Made by a program: the position numbers and the translations under genes
In this document: positions 17,875 through 25,265 of the stretch, piece after piece
How positions within the stretch are numbered: the first letter of the stretch is position 1
How the letters are laid out: each line of letters starts with the position of its first letter
NCBI RefSeq assembly: GCF_002803845.1
Contig: NZ_CP024985.1
Span: 496,001-560,000, forward strand
Direction: 5' to 3'
Length of the DNA stretch: 64,000 nt
DNA from: Streptomyces lavendulae subsp. lavendulae
Lineage (GTDB): Bacteria; Actinomycetota; Actinomycetes; Streptomycetales; Streptomycetaceae
Notes under the pieces: generated by a model
Seen by the model: only the letters and a program-made list of their open reading frames with translations
Told to the model about the DNA's origin: nothing
Databases searched by the model: none

Positions 17875-18708
17875 TTGATCACGCGTCAGCGCCTGAACGC
17901 GCACGCCGCCTCCGTACCCAGTCCCATAGCGGCGGCCCGGGCGCTCGCCGGCCCCTACCGCCCGGACCGCATCGAGGACCCGGTCATCGCCTGGATGCAG
18001 CGCGGCCGCACGGTCCTGGGGCTGGTGGCCGTGGCATGGCTGCTGCTGGCCTATCCCCTGCGAGAGGGGCGCCAGGACTTCGTGCTCGGCAAGCTGGAGG
18101 AACTGCTGATCGGCTGCGCCATCGTCGTGGTGGCCGGCGCCCTCGGCGTCGGCCTGTGCATCGCGCTGGCCCGCGCACCCCTGGGGCGCGTCTACGCGCG
18201 CCGGCTGGGCGGCCCACTGCTGGCGCTCGGAGCGCCGGCCCTCGGGGTCGGCGTGATCTGGCTGATGACGGCGGCCCTGGGCGGCGACATCGTCTCGCCC
18301 TCGGACGTGGGCCCGCACGACATCACCTTCGGGCTCTTCGGCAGCTTCCTGGGCCGCGTCTTCACCGGCCTGCTGATCTTCCTGCTCTTCGTCGTCGCGA
18401 CGCTCGTCTGCGCCGTCCTTCTCGTCGCGGCCGTGCTCTTCACCCTGGCCGCCCTGGTCATCGGACTGAACGGCTGCTTCCGCACGGGGGACGTGCACGA
18501 GCTGATGCCGGCGCTGCTGTCCCCGCTGCTGGTGTGGTCCCTCTTCGGCTTCCAGCTCTTCGACGGCCCGGACGTGTCCGCGCCGCCCGAGGTGCTCTGG
18601 GCGTTCATGCTCGGCGGCCCGGTGTCGGTCACCGCGCTGTCCCTGTGGGAGGTACGGCGGCTGCGCAGCCGGTACGGCATCACACTGGGCTCGCTCCTCG
18701 GCCGCTAG
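17875..18708 (+). CDS. Polytopic membrane protein of unknown function
   Basis: A 277-residue protein starting at TTG after a GGAGAG ribosome site. About six membrane segments are visible, for example TVLGLVAVAWLLLAYPL, LLIGCAIVVVAGALGVGLCI and VATLVCAVLLVAAVLFTLAA. The basic stretch VRRLRSRYG is near the C-terminus. No family is recognised. Its TAG stop codon lies in the left copy of the 6-bp target duplication of the IS481 element, so the insertion hit the stop codon yet left the coding sequence intact. Expression is probably governed by the palindrome just upstream. Confidence 0.75.
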   Translation: MITRQRLNAHAASVPSPIAAARALAGPYRPDRIEDPVIAWMQRGRTVLGLVAVAWLLLAYPLREGRQDFVLGKLEELLIGCAIVVVAGALGVGLCIALARAPLGRVYARRLGGPLLALGAPALGVGVIWLMTAALGGDIVSPSDVGPHDITFGLFGSFLGRVFTGLLIFLLFVVATLVCAVLLVAAVLFTLAALVIGLNGCFRTGDVHELMPALLSPLLVWSLFGFQLFDGPDVSAPPEVLWAFMLGGPVSVTALSLWEVRRLRSRYGITLGSLLGR

Positions 18709-18709
18709 A
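18704..18709. repeat. Left target-site duplication (gctaga) of the IS481 element
   Basis: The same six bases recur directly after the right end at 19767-19772. The form NCTAGN is the target preference known for IS481. Confidence 0.85.
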
Positions 18710-19766
18710 TGTATTGATCACGAGCGTTGTTGACACTCGGTGGGTCTTGAACATGACGAAGACCTCCGGTGTGGTGGGAGCTGTCTAGGAACCCATTGCA
18801 CAACGGAGGTCTTCGTGTCCCACCGTAATGCCCGGCTGACCGTCTTCGGTAGGCGCCTGCTGGTCGAGCGGGTCGCTTCGGGCCGCCCGGTCGCGCACGT
18901 GGCCGCCGAGATGGGCATATCTCGGGCCACCGCACACAAGTGGGTGCGCCGGTGGCGGGACGACGGCCCGGCCGGGTTGCACGACCGCTCCAGCCGACCT
19001 CGCACGACCCCGCACCGGACCTCGGCCGAGGTCGAAGCGAGGGTCTGCGACCTGCGGCGGGCCCGCAAGCTGGGCCCCGCCCGGATCGGCCCGGTCCTTG
19101 GCCTGCCCGCCTCGACCGTCCACCGAATCCTGACCCGGCACGGTCTGAACCGGCTCTCGTTCATGGACCGTCCCACCGGCACCCTGATCCGCCGCTACGA
19201 ACGCGAGAAGCCCGGCGAGCTGATCCATGTCGATGTGAAGAAGCTCGGCCGAATCCCCGACGGCGGCGGCCACAAGGCCCTGGGCCGGCAGGCCGGCCGT
19301 GCCACCCGCAACGGGATGGGCTTCGACTACGTCCATTCCGCGGTCGACGACCACTCCCGCCTGGCCTACAGCGAGATCCACCCCGACGAGAAGGTCGCGA
19401 CCTGCGCGGGGTTCCTCACCCGCGCGGCCGCGTTCTTCCACCACCACGGCATCACCCGCATCGAACGGGTCCTGACCGACAACGCCTGGGCCTACCGCAA
19501 GGGCCTGGCCTGGAAAACCGTCCTGGCCCACCTCGGCGCGAGCGGCAAACTCACCCGCGCCTACCGGCCCCAGACCAACGGCAAAGTCGAACGCTTCAAC
19601 CGCACCCTGCTCGACGAATGGGCCTACCTGCGGCCCTACACCTCAAACGACGAGCGGACAGCAGCCCTGGCAGACTTCCTCCACACCTACAACCACCACC
19701 GCTGCCACACCGCCCTGGGCGGACACCCGCCCATCAGCCGCGTAAACAACCCTGCGGGTCAATACA
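18710..19766 (+). mobile_element. Intact IS481-family insertion sequence (1057 bp)
   Basis: Terminal inverted repeats of about 25 bp match at 19 positions: left end 18710-18734 begins tgtattga, right end 19742-19766 finishes tcaataca. A perfect 6-bp duplication gctaga flanks both ends. A single transposase gene fills the element and runs 5 bp past the right end, ending in the duplicated target. A 13-bp inverted repeat lies between the left end and the start codon. The clean duplication and intact gene suggest a recent, possibly still active, insertion. Confidence 0.92.
18756..18816 (+). promoter_or_regulatory. Inverted repeat masking the transposase ribosome site
   Basis: The 13-mer acgaagacctccg (18756-18768) is exactly complementary to 18804-18816, which holds the GGAGG ribosome site and the first two bases of the GTG start. 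A TTGACA at 18730-18735 could start transcripts inside the left arm, which would then lack the masking strand. Transcripts from outside would fold and be poorly translated. Confidence 0.6.
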
Positions 19767-19771
19767 GCTAG
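18815..19771 (+). CDS. IS481-family transposase
   Basis: A 318-residue DDE transposase. The GTG at 18815 is preceded by GGAGG. The N-terminus has two helix-turn-helix units (GRPVAHVAAEMGISRATAHKWVRRWRDDG and ARIGPVLGLPASTVHRIL). The catalytic core includes IHVDVKKLGRIPDGGG, VDDHSRLAYSE, VLTDNAWAY and, with the final Glu, RPQTNGKVERFNRTLLDEWAY. The last codons before the stop are CAA TAC AGC. The TAG itself is made of target-site bases 19769-19771, outside the element. Confidence 0.95.
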   Translation: MSHRNARLTVFGRRLLVERVASGRPVAHVAAEMGISRATAHKWVRRWRDDGPAGLHDRSSRPRTTPHRTSAEVEARVCDLRRARKLGPARIGPVLGLPASTVHRILTRHGLNRLSFMDRPTGTLIRRYEREKPGELIHVDVKKLGRIPDGGGHKALGRQAGRATRNGMGFDYVHSAVDDHSRLAYSEIHPDEKVATCAGFLTRAAAFFHHHGITRIERVLTDNAWAYRKGLAWKTVLAHLGASGKLTRAYRPQTNGKVERFNRTLLDEWAYLRPYTSNDERTAALADFLHTYNHHRCHTALGGHPPISRVNNPAGQYS

Positions 19772-19772
19772 A
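19767..19772. repeat. Right target-site duplication (gctaga); supplies transposase stop codon
   Basis: Identical to 18704-18709. The TAG inside it terminates the transposase frame here and the membrane-protein frame at the left copy. Confidence 0.85.
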
Positions 19773-20046
19773 GCGTGTTCGACGGCGCGAGCTCTCGGCG
19801 TACCGACGGGCGGCCCCTGGCCCGGGAGGACCGGGCCTGGAGGGACCACGAGCCCGAGCACGACAGCATCGCCTTCTTCCGCCCGACTACGTGGCACGAG
19901 GCGCGGAGGGCGCAGTGCCCCGGCGGGCAGCCGCGGGACTGCGCTTCGCCGTCAACGGCCGGCTGACGCGCCGGAACCCCGACGCGGTCGCGGTCGCGGT
20001 GGTGCCGGGACTCTGACGCGGGGCCGCCCGCCAGGCGGACGTGTCC
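19773..20046. other. No intact gene; possible decayed coding remnant
   Basis: Two short frames run through this stretch. One contains LAREDRAWRDHEPEHDSIAFFRPTTW. The other is shifted, contains GLRFAVNGRLTRRNPDAVAV and ends with a TGA at about 20016. Together they look like a shifted fragment of one protein, but I do not recognise it. No ribosome site or convincing start is seen. Confidence 0.3.
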
Positions 20047-20085
20047 ACCGGTCGATGGACAACCGGTCCATCGACCGGTTGTCCA
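20047..20085. promoter_or_regulatory. Overlapping palindromes upstream of DUF1453-like gene
   Basis: Two interlocked perfect inverted repeats are present. accggtcgatggac (20047-20060) pairs with the segment ending at 20079, and ggacaaccggt (20057-20067) pairs with accggttgtcc (20075-20085). This is the form expected for a multi-dimer repressor operator, for example of a TetR-type protein, placed 92 bp before the start codon at 20177. Confidence 0.55.
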
Positions 20086-20176
20086 GGTCCACCCCTCTCG
20101 ATCCCTAGCGTTGGAGTGGAAGATCCGGGAGAGCCTCGAAGCGCCCCCGCCACTCATCGAAACGAGGGGTTGCCCC

Positions 20177-20713
20177 ATGAGCCCGTTCCTGACCGCCTTG
20201 ATCGCCAGCGGGGTGATCCTGGTCATCATCCTGTCCACCGACCTGGGTACCCGTCAGATCACCAACATGCGGCTGCTGCGCTCGATCATCGCGATCGCCG
20301 TCGTGCTCGCGCTCTTCGTCCATTCGCTCCCCCTGGACGGGAACGACCCCTGGCTCCAGCTCGCCGGAATCGGCGCGGGAATCCTCTGCGGCCTGATCGC
20401 CGTACCGTTGCTGCCCGCCCACCGGGGCTCCGACGGCAACGTCTACACGCGGGGCGGCGCCGCCTACGCGATCCTGTGGACCTTGGTCTCCGCCTCCCGC
20501 GTGCTGTTCGCCTACGGTTCCGAGCACTGGTTCGGGCAGGACGTCATCACGTTCAGCATCGAGAACAAGCTGAGCGGGCAGGACGTCTACTCGAACGCCT
20601 TCGTGTTCATGGCCCTGGCCATGGTCCTCACGCGCACCGGCGTGCTGCTCGTCAAGCGCCGTCGGCTGCAGGGCGCCCCGGCCTCGACGAACGAGAACTT
20701 CGTCGAGGCGTAG
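20177..20713 (+). CDS. DUF1453-like membrane protein
   Basis: A 178-residue protein from the ATG at 20177 (GAGGGG upstream). Four or five membrane spans are visible (FLTALIASGVILVIILSTD, LLRSIIAIAVVLALFVHSL, LQLAGIGAGILCGLIAVPLL and AFVFMALAMVLTRTGVLLV). The arrangement, including GNVYTRGGAAYAILWTLVSASRVLFAYGS, resembles the actinobacterial DUF1453 proteins, which are often neighbours of TetR regulators or two-component systems. The function is unknown. The palindromes at 20047-20085 suggest repressor control, but no repressor gene is adjacent. Confidence 0.75.
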   Translation: MSPFLTALIASGVILVIILSTDLGTRQITNMRLLRSIIAIAVVLALFVHSLPLDGNDPWLQLAGIGAGILCGLIAVPLLPAHRGSDGNVYTRGGAAYAILWTLVSASRVLFAYGSEHWFGQDVITFSIENKLSGQDVYSNAFVFMALAMVLTRTGVLLVKRRRLQGAPASTNENFVEA

Positions 20714-20789
20714 AACCGTTCCGCGGCGGCGGCCTTCCGCACCCGGCCGGCCCGCGGACCGGCGGAACAGCAGAACAGCGGAATGCAAT

Positions 20790-20841
20790 GCGGCGGCGGC
20801 GCCGATGTCCAGGGCTTGACGGGCATCGGCGCCGCCGCCGC
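20790..20841. terminator. Strong 18-bp GC hairpin after membrane-protein gene
   Basis: gcggcggcggcgccgatg (20790-20807) pairs exactly with 20824-20841 across a 16-base loop. It lies 76 bp after the stop of the DUF1453-like gene. No T-run follows. Confidence 0.5.
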
Positions 20842-20912
20842 GCTGCCGACGACCTCGGAGAGCGCCTGGGCCCGGCGAGGTCGGACAGCGTAGAGCGGCA
20901 AGGCAGGACGCG

Positions 20913-21045
20913 TGCGGAACTCGGCGGGTCCCCGGTCGGGCGCTTCCCGGCGTACGCCGCGATGACCGCCCTCCACTGGTCGCCCTCCACCGGGGCCATG
21001 GCCCCGGTGTCCGGCTGCGCGCCGGTACCGCTCGCGGCCGCGGGC
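20913..21045 (-). pseudogene. Fragment of an FAD monooxygenase gene
   Basis: These 133 bp match 55656-55789 inside the monooxygenase gene at 55120-56433 at roughly nine positions in ten, with one 1-base indel. In the minus-strand sense the fragment encodes AAASGTGAQPDTGAMAPVEG and then AVIAAYAGKRPTGDP, against MAAVEG and MAVIAAYAGMRPTRDP in the intact gene. Both ends are abrupt, and the left end (20.913 kb) is followed by unrelated sequence. It is a remnant of a lost paralogue or a copied segment. Confidence 0.8.
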
Positions 21046-21047
21046 GG

Positions 21048-21238
21048 CAACGGCAAAGTCGAACGCTTCAACCGCACCCTGCTCGACGAATGGGCCTACC
21101 AGCGGCCCTACACCTCGCACAACGAACGGACAGGGGCCCGGGCAGACCTCCTCCACACCTACGACCACCACCGCTGCCACACCGCACTGGGCGGACACCC
21201 TCCCCTCACCCGCGTCAACAACCCTGCGGGTCAATACA
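21048..21238 (+). mobile_element. 3' remnant of a second IS481-family element
   Basis: From caacggcaaagtc onward these 191 bp follow the end of the intact transposase gene at 19577-19766 closely (NGKVERFNRTLLDEWAYQRPYTSHNERT and on to HRCHTALGGHPPLTRVNNPA). They finish with the same right end tcaataca, next to cctagg, again an NCTAGN target. The left five-sixths of the element is missing and replaced by the monooxygenase fragment, so no duplication can be checked. Confidence 0.88.
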
Positions 21239-21440
21239 CCTAGGCCGTTCCCTCTCCCCCGAGCCTTGTGCGCGGTGTCCGGCTGACCTAGCCTCCAGGG
21301 GTTGCCGCTCGTCCGTCCGGGACAACCGAAGGCTCCGCGCCCGAAACCCGCCCACCGGGAATCGGAGCTTCCGTGACCAGTCATCACATGCCCGTACTCT
21401 CAGCCCGTTTACCGGGCGCTCCGCGACCGGGGCCGTCGCG

Positions 21441-22865
21441 GTGAGCGTGCCGGTCCGTCCGTCGGACGGCATCGTCGGGCCGTTGCGGTCCGCGCTCGGA
21501 GCGGCGGTGCACGCGCCCGGGACCGCCGGGTACGAGAACGCCCTGGCCCGCGTCTTCTTCCCCGATGCCGCCCGGCGGCGGCCCGCGTGCGTCGTGGCGC
21601 CCCGCACGGCCGCCGACGTCGCGACCGTGCTGAAGGCCGCCGCGGAGGCGGGAGTCCGGGTGACGGTGCGGGGCGGTGGTCTGAGCTCGAACTGTGTCGC
21701 CGACGGGGCCGTCGTGCTGGACCTCTCGGAACACGGGAACTCCGCCCGTCCGGACGGAGACCGGGTGGTCGTCGGCGGTGGGGCGACCATGGCCACCATG
21801 CTCGGGGTCCTCGGCCCGGCGGGCCGTACGGTGCCGGTCGGCGTGTCCGGCCACACCGGGCTGGGGATGGCCACCCGAGGCGGCATCGGCTACCTGACGA
21901 GGTCCCTGGGGCTCACCGTCGACCATCTCGTGGGGGCCGAGCTGGTCCTCCCCTCCGGTGACGTGGTGCGTCTGTCGGAGCGGAGCGCCGGTGAGGAGGC
22001 CGACCTGTGGTGGGCGGTCCGGGGCGGCGCGCCGTACGTCGGCGTGGTGACCTCCGGGGTGTTCCGCACGCACGAGAGCGCCCCCGTCTGGGTCGACCGC
22101 GCGGTGGTGGGCCTGGACGCCCTCGCCACGTACTTCCGGGTCGCCCCCGAGCTTCCGCGGGACACCAGCATGAGCGCGGTCCTCGGCTACACCCCCCTCT
22201 CCCCGGACGAGCCGGTCCTGTTCGTCTACACCGCCTGCGCGAGCGGGGACGACAGCGCCGTCGGGCGGGCCAGGGCGGCGGCCTCCGCCGTCGTCGCCGG
22301 CGCGGGCCCGCCGCCGCTCTACCGCTCGGAGGGTTCCGGCCGCTGCCTGGCCGGGCTGCCCGAGTTCGCCGTCCCGGGTGCCGGCGGCGCCGAGCCCGGA
22401 CCGATCCGGCTGCCCCGGCCGGGTGACGGTCCGCGCGGGTCGTTCTCCGGCAAAGCGGTCTTCACCGGTCCCACCCTCGACGCCGCGGTCGCCGGCGCCC
22501 TCGCGGACCGGATCCGCGCCGCGCCCACGAAGGCCTGCCGCATCGACTTCCAGCACACCGGCGGGGCTCTGGCCGACGTCGACGACACCGCCACCGCGTT
22601 CTGGGGCCGGACCGCCGAATGGAGCATCCCGCTGAACGCGATCTGGGACGACCCCGCCGATACCGGGGCCTGCGGGTCGTGGGCCCGCGGCACGCTGGGC
22701 GCCCTGGCCGCGCACACGGTCGGGGTCTACAACGTGGAACTGCGCCCGGGCCTCCCCGAAACGGCCGCCGAGACACGGGCGGCCTACGGCGGCAACCTGG
22801 CCCGCCTCCGGGCACTGCGGCACCGCTACGACGGTGCGGGACTCCTCTCGCCGCTCCTCGCCTGA
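21441..22865 (+). CDS. FAD-linked oxidoreductase (PCMH/berberine-bridge-like)
   Basis: About 474 residues, from a GTG at 21441 (a second GTG follows two codons later; the ribosome site is weak). A PCMH-type FAD-binding domain is clear: PACVVAPRTAADVATVLKAAAEAGVRVTVRGGG, then VVLDLSE, GHTGLGMATRGGIGYLTRSLGLTVDHLVGAELVLPSG. The histidine that carries 8-alpha-linked FAD in this group (RGGGHS) is Leu here (RGGGLS). The C-terminal part, up to YGGNLARLRALRHRYDGAGLLSPL, matches the usual BBE domain. It probably performs FAD-dependent oxidation of an alcohol or sugar; the substrate is unknown. Confidence 0.82.
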   Translation: MSVPVRPSDGIVGPLRSALGAAVHAPGTAGYENALARVFFPDAARRRPACVVAPRTAADVATVLKAAAEAGVRVTVRGGGLSSNCVADGAVVLDLSEHGNSARPDGDRVVVGGGATMATMLGVLGPAGRTVPVGVSGHTGLGMATRGGIGYLTRSLGLTVDHLVGAELVLPSGDVVRLSERSAGEEADLWWAVRGGAPYVGVVTSGVFRTHESAPVWVDRAVVGLDALATYFRVAPELPRDTSMSAVLGYTPLSPDEPVLFVYTACASGDDSAVGRARAAASAVVAGAGPPPLYRSEGSGRCLAGLPEFAVPGAGGAEPGPIRLPRPGDGPRGSFSGKAVFTGPTLDAAVAGALADRIRAAPTKACRIDFQHTGGALADVDDTATAFWGRTAEWSIPLNAIWDDPADTGACGSWARGTLGALAAHTVGVYNVELRPGLPETAAETRAAYGGNLARLRALRHRYDGAGLLSPLLA

Positions 22866-22870
22866 CCCGA

Positions 22871-22913
22871 CCGGCTCCGCCCGCCCGACGCACGGACGGG
22901 CGGGCGGAGCCGG
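22871..22913. terminator. Bidirectional terminator between convergent genes
   Basis: A perfect 17-bp stem (ccggctccgcccgcccg, 22871-22887, with complement 22897-22913) and a 9-base loop fill the gap between the oxidoreductase gene and the convergent SnoaL-like gene. Confidence 0.75.
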
Positions 22914-22930
22914 GGGCGGGCCGGGAAGGG

Positions 22931-23359
22931 TCAGGCGAGGCGGTCGGGCAGCGGAGCGAGGGTGAAGTTGTCCCAGATGAAGTTGTCCATCTGGTGCTGG
23001 TCACCGCTCAGGTTGACGACGCGGTCGACCTGGCCGTCGGCGTTGAAGTGCCACACCAGGGCCCAGGTCGTGTCGACCTTGCCGGTGCCGGCGGTCGTCC
23101 AGCCGCGGTGGATGTCGACGACGTACTCGTCGTTGCTGCCGAAGAAGATCGGGTCGGCCTGGAAGCCGGCCTTGCCGAGCTGGTCGAAGAAGCTGCGGAC
23201 TTCGGCGACCCCGTGCTTGGTCCCGGACAGCGGATGCCGCCCGGGGATCGTCCACCGGATGTCCGGCGCCAGGACCGCACTCATGCCTTCGACGTCCCCT
23301 GCCGCGTAGGCGGCGAAGAACTTCTCGACCGCCTCGACCTTCGGATCCTTCTGGTTCAT
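22931..23359 (-). CDS. SnoaL-like / NTF2-fold protein
   Basis: A 142-residue protein. The ATG at 23359 is chosen over one at 23395 because GGAAGATG lies 6 bp before it. It has the ketosteroid-isomerase/NTF2 pattern: an N-terminal helix VEAVEKFFAAYAAGDVEGMSAVLAPDIRWTIPG, then a curved sheet (VDTTWALVWHFNADGQVDRVVNLSGDQHQMDNF). Members are small ligand-binding or isomerase domains. It is the last gene of a minus-strand series, 91 bp after the GH35 gene, and may be independently transcribed. Confidence 0.8.
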   Translation of the reverse strand: MNQKDPKVEAVEKFFAAYAAGDVEGMSAVLAPDIRWTIPGRHPLSGTKHGVAEVRSFFDQLGKAGFQADPIFFGSNDEYVVDIHRGWTTAGTGKVDTTWALVWHFNADGQVDRVVNLSGDQHQMDNFIWDNFTLAPLPDRLA

Positions 23360-23450
23360 GAACTCATCTTCCGTGTAGGTGCGTTGGGGCTCCATCCTCG
23401 CAAGGGCCGCGCTGCGGCCACCAGCACTTTCTGCATCGTGAGACCCCGCC

Positions 23451-25205
23451 TCACTCCTCGGTCGGGCCGAGGTCGGGGCGGTCACGCAGCTCGACCGTGC
23501 GGGTGGCCGAGGCGTGCAGTTCGAGGACGGTGATCTCGTTGCGCCCGGCCCTGAGCACCGGGCCCGGGACGTACAGCGTTGCCTGGGCGCCGCGGGACCA
23601 GTAGCGGCCCAGCGCGAACCCGTTGACCCAGACGTTGCCCTTGGTCCAGCCCTCCAGGGCGAGGAAGGTGTCGGCGGGCCGCTCGACCTCGACGTGGCCG
23701 CGGTGGAAGGCGGGTCCCACCGGGGGTGACTGCGGGTCGAAGGAGGTGAAGGGCAGCGCGGCGAGATCGTCGAGGGGCAGGGCGCGGCTGGACCACGTCG
23801 CCGGTTCCCGGCCGCCCACCAGGGTGCGGCCGAGGAGTCCCTTGCGGTCGTGGACGCCCGGCCCGTAGTTGACCCTGCCCTGGTTCTCCACCAGCACCGT
23901 CAGCCGGGCTCCGGGACGGGGGACGGTGAAGGCGAGGGCGTGCTCGCGGCCCTCTCGTTCGAGTACGCCGACCGGTTGTCCGTCCACGAAGACCTGCGCG
24001 CGGTCGCGTACGTCCTCGGCCCGCAGGACGACCGGCCCCCGGTCCGGCAGCCGGGTCTCGTACAGGACGAAGCCGAAGTCCTGGCCGAGTTCCTCCATCG
24101 TGAGCGGGCGGGCCGCCTCCACGGCGCCGCCGAGGAGGTCCGCGCGGTCCAGCAGGGGCGCGCAGTGGGTGAGTGGGACCGGCCCGAGGCCGAGCTTGGG
24201 CGCGGGGGCGGGCACCGGCTCGTCGGGGACCGGAACGTGCTTCGCGAGGACCTCCCGGAAGGCGGTGTACTTGGGCGTGGGATCGCCCGCCTCGTCCAGC
24301 GGTGCGTCGTAGTCGTACGAGGTGACGGTGGGGCGGTAGGTGCCCTTGTCGTTGGCCCCGTTGGTGAAGCCGAAGTTCGTGCCGCCGTGGAACATGTAGA
24401 CGTTCACGGAGGCACCGGCCGCGAGCAGCCGGTCGAGTTCGGCGGCGGCGTCGTCGGCGCCCCGGACGGCGTGGGTCCCGCCCCACCGGTCGAACCAGCC
24501 GATCCAGAACTCCGAGCACATCAGGGGCCCGGCGGGCTGGTGCTCGCGCAGCGCGGCAAGGCCGCTCTCGGCCCTGCTGCCGAAGTTGACGGTGCGCAGC
24601 ACCCCTTCGAGGCCGCCGCGCCCGAGGTCCGAGGGCTGGTCGCAGGTGAACAGGGGGACGTCCACTCCGTGGCGGCGGAGCAGAGCGGCCAGGTCGGCGA
24701 GGTATGCGGCGTCGTCCCCGTAGGCCCCGTACTCGTTCTCCAGCTGGACGGCGAGCACCGGCCCGCCGCGGCTCCCGAGCGAGGGCAGCAGGGGTGGCAG
24801 GAGGGCTCCGAGGTACTCGTCCACGGCCCGCAGGAAGCGCGGGTCGCGGCTGCGCAGCGCGATGCCTTCCTCGGCGAGGAGCCAGGAGGGCAGGCCGCCG
24901 CCCTCCCATTCCGCGCAGATGTACGGTCCGGGGCGCAGCAGCACGTGCAGGCCCTCGGCGGCGGCGAGCCGGAGGAACCGGGGCAGGTCGAGGCCCGCGT
25001 CGAGCCGGAACTCTCCGCGCCGGCGGGCGTGGAGGTTCCACGGGACGTAGGTCTCGACCGTGTTGAGGCCCAGCAGGCGCGCCTTGTGGAGCCGGTCGGC
25101 CCATTGCTCCGGGTGGACGCGGAAGTAGTGCAGTGCACCGGAGACGATGCGGAACGGGCGGTCGTCGAGACGGAAGCCGTCTGCGGCGATCTCCAGTCGG
25201 GGCAT
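23451..25205 (-). CDS. GH35 beta-galactosidase
   Basis: A 584-residue protein with family 35 hallmarks. FRIVSGALHYFRVHPEQWADRLHKARLLGLNTVETYVPWNLH is at the start, and RPGPYICAEWEGGGLPSWLL follows. The acid/base glutamate is in QLENEYGAYG (about residue 158), and the nucleophile in LMCSEFWIGWFDRWGG (about residue 232). C-terminal jelly-roll domains end with KGNVWVNGFALGRYWSRGAQATLYVPGPVL. There is no signal peptide, so it acts in the cytoplasm on imported beta-galactosides. It follows the GH5 gene by 60 bp at the end of the first sugar-uptake operon. Confidence 0.93.
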   Translation of the reverse strand: MPRLEIAADGFRLDDRPFRIVSGALHYFRVHPEQWADRLHKARLLGLNTVETYVPWNLHARRRGEFRLDAGLDLPRFLRLAAAEGLHVLLRPGPYICAEWEGGGLPSWLLAEEGIALRSRDPRFLRAVDEYLGALLPPLLPSLGSRGGPVLAVQLENEYGAYGDDAAYLADLAALLRRHGVDVPLFTCDQPSDLGRGGLEGVLRTVNFGSRAESGLAALREHQPAGPLMCSEFWIGWFDRWGGTHAVRGADDAAAELDRLLAAGASVNVYMFHGGTNFGFTNGANDKGTYRPTVTSYDYDAPLDEAGDPTPKYTAFREVLAKHVPVPDEPVPAPAPKLGLGPVPLTHCAPLLDRADLLGGAVEAARPLTMEELGQDFGFVLYETRLPDRGPVVLRAEDVRDRAQVFVDGQPVGVLEREGREHALAFTVPRPGARLTVLVENQGRVNYGPGVHDRKGLLGRTLVGGREPATWSSRALPLDDLAALPFTSFDPQSPPVGPAFHRGHVEVERPADTFLALEGWTKGNVWVNGFALGRYWSRGAQATLYVPGPVLRAGRNEITVLELHASATRTVELRDRPDLGPTEE

Positions 25206-25265
25206 GCCGTGCGCTCCTCGGGATGCGGGGAAGGGGGAGGCGGGGGAAGGGGAAGAGGGGACCCG

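Noticed and set aside
20041..21243. A 400-codon plus-strand frame joining the DUF1453-like region to the IS481 fragment
   Set aside because: It is a chance fusion across antisense monooxygenase sequence; only the IS-derived C-terminal part is real coding ancestry.
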